64,000 nucleotides of DNA from Galbula dea (Eukaryota > Chordata > Aves > Piciformes > Galbulidae). The stretch lies in the NCBI GenBank assembly GCA_013399015.1, contig VWZX01004666.1, forward strand, positions 3,630,156-3,694,155, in the 5' to 3' direction. The position numbers were made by a program, and so were the translations under genes. The notes beneath the pieces were generated by a model. It saw only the letters and a list, made by a program, of their open reading frames with translations, was not told the DNA's origin and did not search any database. The stretch's first letter is position 1; each line of letters begins with the position of its first letter. Positions 1 through 10,554 of the stretch are shown here, piece after piece.

Positions 1-63
1 TCTCAGAAGGAGCTCAGCTCCCAGCACCAGCAGGGATGTTGCATCCACGGGTGCTGCACTTAC

Positions 64-1210
64 ACAGTGGTCCCTGGCGTGCAGGAAGTCAAAAAGCTCC
101 TCTGTGCACTGCTCTTCTGTCTGGGACCTGGAGGACACCCGTGCATCACACAGCTCCAGCCGCTCTCGTGCCTTCACACATTTCTCCGTCTGCTCACAGT
201 GCTCCCGGACTGTGGTTAAAGGATCCTGCAGACAAGGGGCTACCATGAGAACTGGGAGACCTCAGAACACTGTTTCACCCCAAAACCCACTGCTTTAAGA
301 GGGTATCATATATTGTGCAGTCAACGTGCTGGAAGGACTGGATGCCATCCAGAAGGGCTTGGACAGACTTGAAAAACAGGCCCATATGAATCTCAAAGTT
401 CAACAATGCCAAGTGCAAGGTCCTACACATAGGTTGAGGCAATCCAAGCACAAACACAGGCTAGGGGATGAAGGGAATGAGAGCAGCCCTACAGAGAAGA
501 ACTTAGAGGTACTAGTGGATAAAAAGCTGGACGTGAGTCAACAATGTGCGCTTGCAGCCCAGAAAGGCAACCAACCATATACCAGGCTGCATCCAAAGAA
601 GTCTGGCCAGCAGGTCAATGGAAGTGATTCTCCCCCTCTACTCTGCTCTCCTACCTATAGTACTGTGTTCAGGTCTCGGGCCCCCAGCACAACAGAAACA
701 GGGACCTGCCTGAGTGGGCCAGAGGAAAACCATAAAATTACAGAGAGAGCTGGAGCATCTCCCCCATGAGGACAGGCTGGGAGAGGTGGGATTGTTAAGC
801 CTGGAGAATAGAAGACTCTAGGGAGACCACTAAGCTTTGGATCATCTGCAAACAGTGGCAACGGGGGTCCAAGCCCCTACAAGTCTGTCAGTGCTGAAAG
901 GCACCAGGCATCTAGCCGAGGGAACAACAAGTCCCTGCAGAGGCTACAGGCCTCCCCCACCGACATCCAGGCTCCCCGAGCAGGGGCGGCCTAAGCCCTC
1001 CCAGCCCCACACCCAAACTTACCACTAACTCTTCTTCCTCTTCCTCTTCCTCCTGGTGGAAAAATAAAAAAAACACAAACAAACAACAAATAAAGCACAG
1101 CCGTTATCGACGGCCCACGTCCCGCGAGGCTCCGGCGCAGCCGAAGCCCCGGCCCCCGCCCCACTTACCTCGGGCTCCCCAGCATGAACGACCCTGTCAC
1201 GCAGCCCCAT
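64..1210 (-). CDS. UQCRH: UQCRH, cytochrome b-c1 complex subunit 6 (hinge protein), 3' end missing
   Basis: Acidic hinge subunit of mitochondrial complex III, which helps cytochrome c1 dock cytochrome c at the inner membrane. Three coding exons are visible: 1210-1169 (14 codons, starting MGLRDRVVH), 1052-1023 (10 codons, EEEEEEEELV) and 225-64 (54 codons, starting DPLTTVREHCEQTEKC and ending FLHARDHC). All introns are phase 0 with GT/AG ends. The third exon carries the Cys-rich helical hairpin typical of the family, with five cysteines visible. The remaining roughly 10 residues (VAHKLFN... in other species) must lie left of position 1. The visible 78 residues plus that tail would give about 88, close to the roughly 91 of mammals. 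The N-terminal 14 residues are basic and unlike the acidic mammalian start as I recall it. Intron 2 (226-1022) carries a CR1 fragment. It is divergent from LRRC41 and shares its promoter. Confidence 0.95.
300..850 (+). mobile_element. CR1 LINE fragment in UQCRH intron 2
   Basis: The sequence reads like the 3' portion of CR1 ORF2: a segment equivalent to 'aiqkgLDrLEkqahmNL' followed by the cDNA-like run toward the 3' UTR. Stop codons and frameshifts break it, so it is an old, dead copy. Orientation is plus, antisense to UQCRH. The open frame at 326-769 is CR1-derived, not a host gene. Confidence 0.8.
1023..1052 (-). other. UQCRH: UQCRH 30-nt acidic micro-exon
   Basis: This 30-base exon consists of eight GAR (GAG/GAA) codons followed by TTA GTG, encoding eight glutamates, Leu and Val. 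It is flanked by an acceptor ending CCACCAG and a donor GTAAGT on the minus strand. The exon is almost purely purine, so it can act as its own splicing enhancer, and as a trinucleotide-like tract it is prone to gaining or losing codons. It matches the position of the poly-Glu run in the hinge protein. Identity is firm because the flanking exons join in frame. Confidence 0.9.
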
Positions 1211-1253
1211 CCCTCCGCTCTTGCCGCCTAGAAGGACTCCACAGGGTCACCCG

Positions 1254-1288
1254 CCGGAAGTGCCGCTTCCCACCTCGGAAGCGGAAGC
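1254..1288. promoter_or_regulatory. cluster of four ETS/GABP-like sites
   Basis: Four GGAA cores fall in 35 bases: CCGGAAGTG at 1254-1262 (near-consensus GABP), an inverted CGCTTCC at 1264-1270, and a tandem CGGAAGCGGAAGC at 1276-1288. GABP binds as a tetramer to paired cores, and it controls many nuclear genes of oxidative phosphorylation, which fits UQCRH. The cluster lies 44 bases upstream of the UQCRH start codon, so it is in or next to that gene's core promoter. Confidence 0.6.
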
Positions 1289-1377
1289 ACGCCCAGAGAG
1301 CGTCGGGACGGCGCCTAAGAGGGTGGTGCTTCAGGCCTGGGTGTGTCCTTTCTCGCAGATAGACCTGTGACCGTCTC

Positions 1378-1585
1378 AAGATGGCTACTGCATTCTTTTT
1401 ACCTTTTTTCTCGGGGATCGCAACACTGGAGCCGGCTCGGCCTGGTGCCGCTGTCGGCCCGTCCGGCCCCTCGCGGGAAGGGGACGCCGCTCGAGGCGAC
1501 CTCCCCAACATGGCCGCCCGCTCCCTCCTTCCAAGATGGCGGCGGCCGGCGGGAAGGAGGGATTGTTTGTTCCCAAGATGGCGGC
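1378..1585 (+). promoter_or_regulatory. four YY1-like elements upstream of the LRRC41 start
   Basis: AAGATGGCT (1378-1386), AACATGGCCGCC (1507-1518), AAGATGGCGGC (1533-1543) and AAGATGGCGGC (1575-1585) all point the same way. AAGATGGCGGC is the standard YY1 motif, which in TATA-less vertebrate promoters usually sits just downstream of the transcription start in this orientation. This suggests LRRC41 transcription starts between about 1370 and 1570. The ATGs inside these motifs are upstream of the LRRC41 start at 1613 and are not in its frame. Confidence 0.6.
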
Positions 1586-1612
1586 AGCGCGGTGGCAGTT
1601 CTGAGTGGGGCT

Positions 1613-4600
1613 ATGGCAGCGGAGGGGCCGCGCAGCCTCTTCGCGCTGAGCGCGACGGCGGTGAGCCGCAGCATGGGGGCCTTGGAGCAGGATGTCTGGG
1701 GTAAGGCGTGGGCGGCGCGGGGCGGAGGGTCGCGGGGCCTGGGACCTGTCTGCATCTTGCCGCCGTCTTCTTCTGGCTCTCTGCAGCGCTGCCCGGGCAC
1801 CTTCTGCGGGGACTACTGCCGCTTCTCACCGTCTTCCGCCTCGAGCGGGCCGAGGACGCCGCGCGGAGAGCAGGTGACACTAGTGGGGACGGCAACAAAC
1901 CATTGGGGGTACCCCGGGAGAGAGGGACGAGAGCCCCCCAAAGCGATGGGGTGGACAACTCCCCCCCCCNACACACACAGGCGGGATGTTCCCCGACCTG
2001 GCGAGGTGAGCCCCACACTGGAGGGACCTGCAGCTGGAGAGAGGAATTCGCGTGGGAGGGACAGCCCCCTCCAGACTGGCAATGTGATTCCCGGGCTGGA
2101 GGGGTGAGCTTTTCTACGCGGGCGGGGGTTGGAACACGATGATTATACCCTCGGAGCACAGCGTTCGCCACTAGGGCTCGGACATTACCTTGCGTTCAAA
2201 ACCTTGAGCCCTGTCCCAAATCCAGGCAGGGTTCATGCAACGGTGCAGGCCCTGCTCTAACTTTGCTCCTTTTGAGGTCCAAAAAAATCTGCCATTTTTA
2301 AACTTGCATTCCTTAAGACTGTCTTCTTCTCACTGCAAAGCACCATCCTTTTGCTGCAGGGGTCTGGGTCTGCACCTCTCAGTGCTGCCCTTTGGCTACC
2401 CAGCGACCCTGTGAGCTCCAGGGCAGAGGCCTTGTTGATTAATAAAGCTCAGTTAATTATTTTTTAACTCCAGGCCTCTCAACACAGCCCATTTGGCGCA
2501 AGCTGTGGGACGATGTGATGAAAACCAGGCCACCCAACTCAGAGGTGAGGGGATGCACAGTGAGGGTGCTGGAGCACTGGAACAGACTGCCCAGAGAAAT
2601 TGTGGAGTCTCCATCTATGGAGAGATTCAAAACCCATCTGGACATGCTTCTGGGTGACCTGCTCTAGGGAATCCTGCTCTGGCAGGGAGGTTGGACTAGA
2701 TGATCTTTCGAGGTCCCTTCCAACTCCTAACATTCTGTGATTCTGTGACACTGCCAGCAGGAGAAAGGGCTTGATGCAGGTGCCACATGTCTGTCATCTT
2801 CTGCGAGGTTTCGTTTCTAAGGCTGCCTATGCTGGTGGCAGGCTTCAAGTGATTGCTAGTGCTTGTTTTATAAGCATTCATAGAGCTTGAACCATGGCAT
2901 GACTCTGGTAATGCAATCATTTTGGGAAATGGGGTTCATAAAAGGAACTGCAGTGTACAGCCACAGCCTTCATCTCACAACAGCAAGTTTGCTGAGAGAA
3001 TAAATCCTGTCTTAAGAGATGTAATTCTTAGGGAAACAGAGGATAAAAACAGTATCTTAGCTGACAGCTACACAGGCAAAAAAAAATGTGCTGATGTCTT
3101 AGAAAGCACTAGAAAAATAATTACAGTAGACAGTGACCGTGGTTTTACTTAGGAAAACTGAAGAAGCTCCACTGATTCACCATCACAAAAGAATCATTAA
3201 CAGACAACTTAATCAGAGCCAGGAAATAGATGCTCAAGAAGAAAATTGCTGATGATGTGGTTTTTAAAAGTCAAAACCATGACTTAGCTTCAAGCCACTG
3301 AAAGTGTTTAACTTAGGCCAGAAGCAGGATGAAGAGAGAGTGACGTGAGTAACTCAATTTTTCAACAAATACCCTGAGGAAGGATGTTGAGATTTAGAAA
3401 GGTAGCCTTAGTTATGCTAGCAGCAGGTTTTCTTAGACACCACATTTACCAGGTTAGAAGTTAGAAAAAATTTAACTTAAAAAGAATGAGAAAAATTGTG
3501 ACTGATGTTTTGTTAATATGGCCCTGTTGTTTAACTGCAGAATATAACCTGTTGGAGGAAGAAATTCCTTGAAACATTCTTCTCAAATGTTCTTCACGGT
3601 GTCTTGGATGTTACCTCTGACTGGCGTCTCAATGACCATCACTTTTCACCACTGCTCCACAGTTCCCCACACGTTTCCCAGCTTACCCTCTGCAATATGC
3701 TGCAGGGGGCAGTGGAGCTTACTGCTGAGCACAACCAGAAAGTCCTTGAAAACTTGTCTGGCTCCCTCCAGATCCTGAAGTTCCAGCACCTGCTCTCCTC
3801 TGACCAATCTGTCAGGCGCTCGCTGGTTTTACTTCTTCACCGGCTGATTCACCATGGCTCTGTCAGCCAGGTGTCCATATATTCCTGGCCTGTTCCTGAC
3901 ACTGCTCTTCTTGTGCTCATTCTGAGCATGAGTGCTGGGTTTTGGCGCTCAGGAAATGCCCTCACATATCACAGCAGCCCATGTGGCCTTTGCAGAGAGG
4001 AGGACAAAGCCCAAAGTCAGGAGTCAGCACAAGAGCGAGCGGAGAGGGGCCATTATGATGAGATGGAGCAGAGCAATGGTGAGAACCAGAAGGGATCCCC
4101 CATGGCCCCGGAGGAGACTGAAGCAGAGGTGAATGGGTACAGAACTGGTGCTTGCCTGAACTCTGTCCTCTCCAGACCAAGAAGTCTTCCTCTGCAAAAC
4201 CAAGCCCCTGAGGCGGCAAGCAGCAAGGTGCCCTGTGACCACATCAGTGTTCAAGGAGGATCTTCTCATTGTGTATCAGACCAGCTTTCCTGTCACCCCA
4301 TTCTTCGAAGGACACACAGAGGGCTGAAATCTGCAGTGGGGAAGAAACGTCGCTGCCTCCGGCGAAACAGAGGACCATATTCTGACCCAGAAGACCTGTA
4401 TGATTTTGTTTTTACTGTTGCTAGAGAGGATAATTCAAGGTTACTTGACAAAAACAGCACCACAGAGGGAGAAAATGCTGAGAACTGGACTAGTTCCTCC
4501 CCAGGATCTCCATGCACTGGCCTTGCTGGCTGTAAGAAAAGAGGATCTGCTACCATCTTTTCTCTGAAAACTGCTCACCGCTTCCGAAGTGTGTCCACAC

Positions 4601-7600
4601 TGGAATTATTCTCTGTTCCTTTGACTGAGGAGACATGTCGGACTTTGAGTAACCTGCTGAGCTCCTGGATGTCTTTAGAAAACTTGGTTCTGTCTTACAA
4701 TGGTTAGTGGTGTGAACAGGTTGCTTCCTTCCAGCCTTGGCCTAATGGTTTGACTTATTGCTCAAGTTTACCTTGATTTTATTTTTACTGGAATGGGCAT
4801 TGGATCTTGAGAATGGCATCAATAGAGATGTTTAATGAGTGTGAGGACTTGTTTGAAGGAGGCAGTGGGGTCCTTCTGTCCCAGAACAGGCCCAGGCATT
4901 GTGCTTAATGCTATCCAGAGAGAGGGCAAAGAGAAGAGTCAGATTTCTACCTTCCATATACACAGTCTAGCTTAAGAGCATGTGGATAAAGCGGACAGTG
5001 AGTTTAGCCTTTGACTTGGGTTGTTTGGCTGTTAGTGCAGGTCCAGCTGTGTGTGCTTTGGTGTCTGAGCAGGCACAGCTAACACCTTTCTGTACAAATA
5101 CTGTTCCAGGACTGGGTGCTAACATCCTCTGCATCCTCTCTGGGCTTCGAGCCCTCTCCCGCCACTCGGACTGCCACCTCCGCGTGGTGCGCGTGAGCGA
5201 TGTCTTCTCCCATATGCCTTGCACGGAGCTTGTTCACTGCATCCTGAACGCCTTTCCTCAGCTCCACACACTCTCAGTCAGCTTTGACCTCAAAAAACTG
5301 CTGGAGGGGAACAGACCAGAGGGAAATCCAAGCTGCAGTGAGATAGAAATCTCAGGTAGGAATCATCATTCTGAGTGATGACCAGGACACGGCAGGCAGA
5401 TTTGAACTATACTTTGTTACAGAGATGTGCAATTAAGCAATTACAGCATCACATTTCTGATTTAGATGGTGTTAGAGTTTGCTGTTTCCAGTCTGACATG
5501 CTCTGTGGAGCCTGAGTCTTAGACAAAGCATTTTCATGTGGTGTGATTTTGGGGGTTGTCCTGTGCATAGACAGGAGCTGGACTCAGTGATCCTTGCAGG
5601 TCCCTTCCAACTCGGGACACTCTTATGATTCTATTGCTGTGTGCCCGCCTGCTGCAGTTTCGGCTCTGTACAGTGCCACTCCTAACCTGCTAGCAGTGAC
5701 CATCCATGCAGCCCCCAGGGACCATATCCAACCAGATCTGTAAACTGGTTGGGAACTTCTGCTTTGTCTGTCCTATTGACTGTGATGTTCTAAGCCTTAG
5801 ACAGACCCTTAAGCAGAGAGGAAGCATTTCTTGATCATCATAATACCACAGGTGATGGCAAAGCAGTGCCCAATCTTCAGGATTACTGTCTGGGAGCTAG
5901 ACCAGCATGTTCTCAGTTTACAGGTCTCTCATCGCCCTTGAATGACCAGGAAAGCAGCAAGCAAAGCCTGACTGAGTATGGAGTGGGGCAAGTGAGTTGC
6001 TGTGCTCTGGGAAGACACTGACTGGTTTGTGCATAAAGGGTGACCTTGTCTCAAATGTTGTTTGGTTCGCTGCCAGAGTGCGGTAGAACTAGGTGGCTGT
6101 GTGGTTTGCCAGGAGTCCTGAAACATACCTTAAGTGACTGACATCACCATAGGTCTGAGTTGCCAGAGCTTTGTGGGGCAGAGTGCCTCACATAGGCACT
6201 TTCTACCAACCTAAATGATAGTCATGTCAGGGGCATACATGACTTGTTTGCCCTAGGACCTAACTATGTTGAAGACTGGCACTCCAGACTAAGCTCTTTC
6301 ATTGTTGTTTGTTTTTTTTTCCCTTTAGAGAGCTGCCTGGAGCAGCTAGAGATCCGATTCCCCAGGGAACCTCTGCACACCATGTTCCTGCTGCCAGTGC
6401 TGAAGGCATCAAAGTCACTCCAGCACTTGGCCCTTGACAGTGCCACACTGCCCTTTTCTCAGGAGCTTGGGCTCCTTTTGGAGGCGCTCAAAGGTACTCT
6501 GCTATAACATGTAGGCAGCATCACTGTGACACACAGAGTAGCTTCCTTGCTGTCATCTTCCATCCTTTAGCATGAAGCCAGCTTAGGTGGGTCCATTTTC
6601 TCAGTGTGGACATCCTGGAAGTCTTTCGAGAAAAGGAAATGGGTGTCAGTCATCCCACTTTCTGTGCTGAGCATGTGAGTGGTCCTGCACAGCAGGATGA
6701 TTCCTTTTTAGTTATCTACAATCCAGCACAAATTATCCGCAGTCCAACTCAGTTTCTGGGTGTTAGCTGGTAGGTGGGTCAGGGTCTTTTTATCCCAAAG
6801 ATGTATAGCACTTTACCTGACAACTTGTTTTGCTTTTAGAATATAATCCAAATTTGAAGAAACTAAGCTTTCATGATGTGAACCTGGCTGAGCACCAGAA
6901 AGAAGTTCTGCTTTTGCTTCAGGATCCTGTCCTGCAAGGTACAGCCAACTCCTGGGTGCTGGTGCCTCAAAAGGTACTGCAGGTGTCTGCTTTTGGCTAG
7001 CTGACATTTAAGAGGTGATGTTTGGATGTGTAATGTTTAGCCAAATGTCACTGTCCCTAGAGCAGATCTGCAGATGTTGGCAGAGTGGGAATGTGTCTGA
7101 TTCTTTATGCCAACAGGGCAGAGAGGAGCAGCTGCAAAGCTGGTTTATGCTGCAGAGGAGTCCATAGTCTTGGCTATGAAACAAAGGTTTTTAACCTCCA
7201 GAGCACATCAGCCTTTAACTGGGTCAGCTGGAAAAGCCGCTTCCCTGGGTGTGATCTCTGCTCTCTTCCTGTGACAGTGGTAGTGCTGTTGTATGCAATC
7301 TGCTGCTGGGGAGGCTTTGTTCTTGCATACAGATTAAGGGCTGGTGCTGCCTGCAGGATGTAATTATGGAATAATGGAGCATACAGGGAGTAGTAACATG
7401 TGCTGTCAATGCATTCCTTCCACAGAAATCACATTCTCCTTTTGTCGGCTGTTTGAAAGCTCTACTACTGAGTTTTTGTCAGAAATAATCAGTACAGTGA
7501 AAAGAAATTCATCTTTGAAGAGCCTCAGACTGCCTGGGAATCGGCTTGGTGCGTACAGTGAATATTGATATTGGGCCTTCACCTTAAACCAGCTCTCTTG

Positions 7601-9969
7601 GACATAACTTCAGGGTTGGGGTTTGGACCATTGCTAGCTGTCAACCTCTGTGCTGAACACATGCATGAACAGAGTGGATTTAGCTCACAAAACAAGGAGA
7701 ATAGAGTTCATTTTGTAAAAGCAGAATTTTAGATGTGTTCTGCAGTGTACCAAGAGCCCAGGTGCTGCACAGGCATTATGGTTGCTTCTCTCTGCAGCAA
7801 AAGCGAGTTGTCAGCAGGACTCCTTAACTGACTTCAGACTCCGTAGCAGGATTAGATCCAGCAGCAGATGCATGGCCTCTCATCCAGAAGCACAAATTTT
7901 GCCCAAGTTGGGGGATTTTGTGCCTTTTGGCAGCCACCAGAGGGATGGGGATAAGGAAGGGTTTGTGTCAAAGTGGAACTAAATTTACAGAAATGATAGG
8001 CTTTTTGAATTACAGGCCAAGTAGAAATGTCTGAGAAATGAATTTCAGGTAAATCCAGAATATTTTTTTTGTTCTTTTAATGAAATGAAATGGGAGATGG
8101 AATCACCTGAAATACACGTCATTTCTGAGGTTTTAGTTTAACACTATGCTGTTGGCCATTTTTAAAACAAAGCTGCATACTGACTTCTCAAACAAAACCA
8201 GGATTTTTCTAGTGAAACAAACTGCTCTATCAGCAGATGTTTCCATTGCCTTGAACACTGTGCTCACTTTAGGCCACTGAGGGGGACAAACTGAGGGTGC
8301 AGAGATGAGCCCTTTGTGTTTTATGCACATGCTTACAGCTTCCTTTCTGCACTATTATCTCAGCCCTGTGGCCATTTAAATATTTAAGACAGTTCCCAGT
8401 TTGTGTCTAACACCTGCATCTCTCCCGTCTTAGGGAATCACAGGCTGGTTGCCCTTGCAGACATTTTCTCTGAAGATTCCTCCTCTTCTCTTTGCCAGCT
8501 GGATGTCAGGTATTCTGCTGCTCTAAACACTCTAAATTTCTTGTTTCAGAAGGACCACATCTGAACTGAGCTCAGACAGCAGGAGAAGCCTGAGGATGGT
8601 TTTGTTCCTTTATTAAAGGAACGTGTGCCCAAGAAAAGCTTAGAGAAATGCTGCAATTGGCACATAGAACCTCAGAGACCTCCAGAATTTCTGAGGCATC
8701 TTACTGTCACTTTTATAAATGAGTCAAGCTCCATCTTTAAAGCAGCTTTGGTTTGCTTCTCCCTGGGGAGGCTACTGCAAGCCCTTCCTTTACTGTAGGT
8801 TACAACTAACATCCCTACATACATTTATTCTTGGGCACCAGTGTGAATGCCCTGGAATAAGGAGAGAAGGCCGTCATTGCCCCATCAGGTCCTGTGAATG
8901 CGTCTGCATTCCTTTCCTCATCTTTGGTTTTCAACCTGAACTACTGCTCTCTTCTTTATCCTGAATGGCCATAAAGCTAGGCAGTAACCTTCATGAAGCA
9001 CATAGAAAGTGGCATTTCTGCAATACCAATGACTGTTTTGCTTGATTTTCCCTATTCTCTGCATACTAATGGCTCAGGTTGCTGCAAGTTCACAGGCTTC
9101 GCAATTTTATTTAATTTGTTTTTATGCCCACTTCTTCAGCAGGATTGTTATAGTGCTTCTCACAAGATTAAATCTAGCATGCAACTTCATATTTATGTAT
9201 TTATGTAGGGGAAATTACTTTTTCTTTTTGCAACACCAAGACCTGACACGTGCTCTCCAGATTTTCTCTGAGGAAGAGATAAATGATCACTTACTGCTGA
9301 GGCTTGCACTGGGGATCTGTAGCTTGGGCCAAGCCCTTTGGTCCAGGCAGCTGACAGCTGTTACGAGACTGAAGTGCTCCTGGGACTACTTAAAGAGCAG
9401 CTTGGGTCCAGCGACATTTTAAGGCCACAGCTAGGTCTACTTAAGGCAGTAGTAAGGAGATCAGGATAATGAGTTTAAAACTTGTCAGTGGTTACCACCT
9501 TAATTTTAAAAAGCTTCGAGCCCTTCATATTACTGTGCTTGAGGTTTGTTTGTTTATCAAAACTAACAGACCATTCCCATTTTGCGTTGCTCAGGAATGT
9601 TGTACTTTGCATCAAAACATCCTCAAGTACCTGCACTGGCAGTTACTAGAAGGAGCAGTAATTTAAACTGCTCAAATTATAGCCTCTAGATTCTTAATGA
9701 CTTTTTTTCTTTTTGTCCTTCTTTCCTTGGAAAGCTCAAATTGCATCAAACCTGATGGGCTCCTGGAGTTCACAAAAAAGCTGGAAGGCCACATCCAGCA
9801 GAGAAGGGGACAGATTCAATTCACACACCTCCGCCTCTTCCAAAATTGGCTGGACCAGGATGCTGAAACAGCCCAAGAAGCACTTCGACGTCTCAAAGCT
9901 ATGTGCAGTGTAGTCAATGATTCATGGGACTCCTCCCAAGCCTTTGCTGACTACATAAGTGTCATGTGA
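1613..9969 (+). CDS. LRRC41: LRRC41 (MUF1), leucine-rich repeat substrate adaptor of a cullin ubiquitin ligase
   Basis: Ten coding exons: 1613-1700, 1787-1873, 2474-2544, 3541-4702, 5110-5355, 6329-6493, 6840-6938, 7426-7548, 8434-8509 and 9735-9969 (TGA). They total 2352 nt, 783 residues, against about 812 in human. All junctions are GT/AG and keep frame. The start at 1613 is the only in-frame ATG in the upstream open frame and has G at -3 and +4. The product follows human LRRC41: an N-terminal BC-box region, ALPGHLLRGLLPLL, then TCWRKKFLETFF, SDWRLNDHHFSPLLHSS, LCNMLQGAVE, a long low-complexity basic/acidic linker inside exon 4 (roughly residues 210-360), EDLYDFVF, and C-terminal leucine-rich repeats (LVLSYNGLG, LRLPGNRLG, SSNCIKPDGLLEF) ending SWDSSQAFADYISVM. 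MUF1 binds elongin B/C and a cullin-RBX module to select substrates. Confidence 0.96.
1970..1970. other. single undetermined base (N)
   Basis: The N lies in LRRC41 intron 2, between a run of nine C residues and a short ACACACAC stretch. It is most likely an assembly ambiguity where two simple runs meet. It has no effect on coding sequence. Confidence 0.95.
2546..2748 (+). mobile_element. CR1 LINE 3' end in LRRC41 intron 3
   Basis: A typical truncated CR1 3' end: GGTGCTGGAGCACTGGAACAG near the left end, then TTGGACTAGATGATCTTTCGAGG, closing with the diagnostic repeat ATTCTGTGATTCTGTGA at 2732-2748. It begins within about 20 bases of the exon 3 donor at 2545. The exact left edge is not resolvable by eye. 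Confidence 0.88.
5555..5632 (+). mobile_element. short CR1 3' fragment in LRRC41 intron 5
   Basis: The segment contains GGACTCAGTGATCCTTGCAG, GTCCCTTCCAACTCGGGACA and a terminal TTATGATTCTATT, the degraded 3' tail of a CR1 element in plus orientation. Only about 80 bases remain. Confidence 0.75.
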
Positions 9970-10294
9970 TGGATGCAGGAGAAAACCAATCAGCTTGAAC
10001 TAAGGAGTTTAGTCCCTGGCCAATAGGATTTATTTTGCAGTACAGGTGGGGTTTTTTTCCTGGGTCCAAGCAAGGTACAGTTATTGTCACTGTTGTAGTC
10101 GAGGAAGGAGTGCTACCAGGAAGTGACACACAAGACTGTGGTTCAACATCTTGCCATCTTTTTAGTTTGAATACTTCAAGTAGGACAGATATCAAATGAG
10201 CTTCTGTGTCTTCCTGCAGATCTCTGGCCTGGCAGTTACTTATTTCACTGGGTGTTGTTAAAAACTTCATGTTTCACCTAACATCTCATCAATA

Positions 10295-10441
10295 ACTATC
10301 TCCATTGTTGGAGAGACTCAGAAACCATCTGGTTGTGGTCCTTGGCAACCCACTCTAGGTGACCTTGCTTTTGAGCAGGACTGTTGGACAATATGATCTT
10401 GGGGGTCCCTTCCAGCTTCAACCATTCTGTGATCTGTGAAT
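10295..10441 (+). mobile_element. CR1 3' fragment in the LRRC41 3' UTR
   Basis: It reads GAGAGACTCAGAAACCATCT, then TGGACAATATGATCTTGGGG, GTCCCTTCCAGCTTCAACCA and TTCTGTGATCTGTGAA, the usual CR1 3' end in sense orientation. It lies downstream of the LRRC41 stop and upstream of its candidate poly(A) signals, so it is probably part of the mature 3' UTR. Confidence 0.8.
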
Positions 10442-10529
10442 TAGTATCTCCTCCCTCCATTTGGAGGGAGTAGGAAATAAGCTAAAAAAAAGTCCCCAGC
10501 CTTGACCTTATACATTTTGAAAATTTTAC

Positions 10530-10554
10530 TTTATTAAAAAAAATAAAAAATAAA
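10530..10554. terminator. overlapping poly(A) signals on both strands
   Basis: Within 25 bases there is TTTATT (AATAAA on the minus strand) at 10530-10535 and AATAAA on the plus strand at 10542-10547 and 10549-10554. The segment lies between the converging LRRC41 and RAD54L genes, so it could end transcripts from both directions. LRRC41 use is the more likely, being 573 bases past its stop. RAD54L also has an earlier signal at 10715-10720. Confidence 0.5.

Larger units (their letters stand above)
1100..1900. promoter_or_regulatory. CpG-rich bidirectional promoter of UQCRH and LRRC41
   Basis: A GC- and CpG-rich block spans the 402 bases between the two start codons (1210 on minus, 1613 on plus) and both first exons. 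No TATA box is seen. ETS/GABP-like GGAA cores sit at 1254-1262, 1264-1270 (inverted) and 1276-1288 (two in tandem). YY1-like AAnATGGC elements sit at 1378-1386, 1507-1518, 1533-1543 and 1575-1585. GABP (NRF-2) tandem sites and downstream YY1 sites are known signatures of TATA-less housekeeping and respiratory-chain gene promoters. Occupancy here is inferred from motifs only. The same head-to-head pair exists in mammals. Confidence 0.85.

Noticed and set aside
326..769. 147-codon plus-strand open frame
   Set aside because: CR1 ORF2 remnant inside UQCRH intron 2, not a host gene.
1381..1704. 107-codon open frame starting at a YY1-like ATG
   Set aside because: It is out of frame with LRRC41, Arg/Gly/Ala-rich as expected of CpG-island DNA, and matches no family. 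At most it is an upstream open frame.
1343..2107. 254-codon plus-strand open frame over the promoter
   Set aside because: It passes through LRRC41 exon 1 in frame, but its upstream part begins at a GTG with no in-frame ATG before 1613, and it reads on into introns 1 and 2. Only 1613-1700 is coding in this frame at its start.
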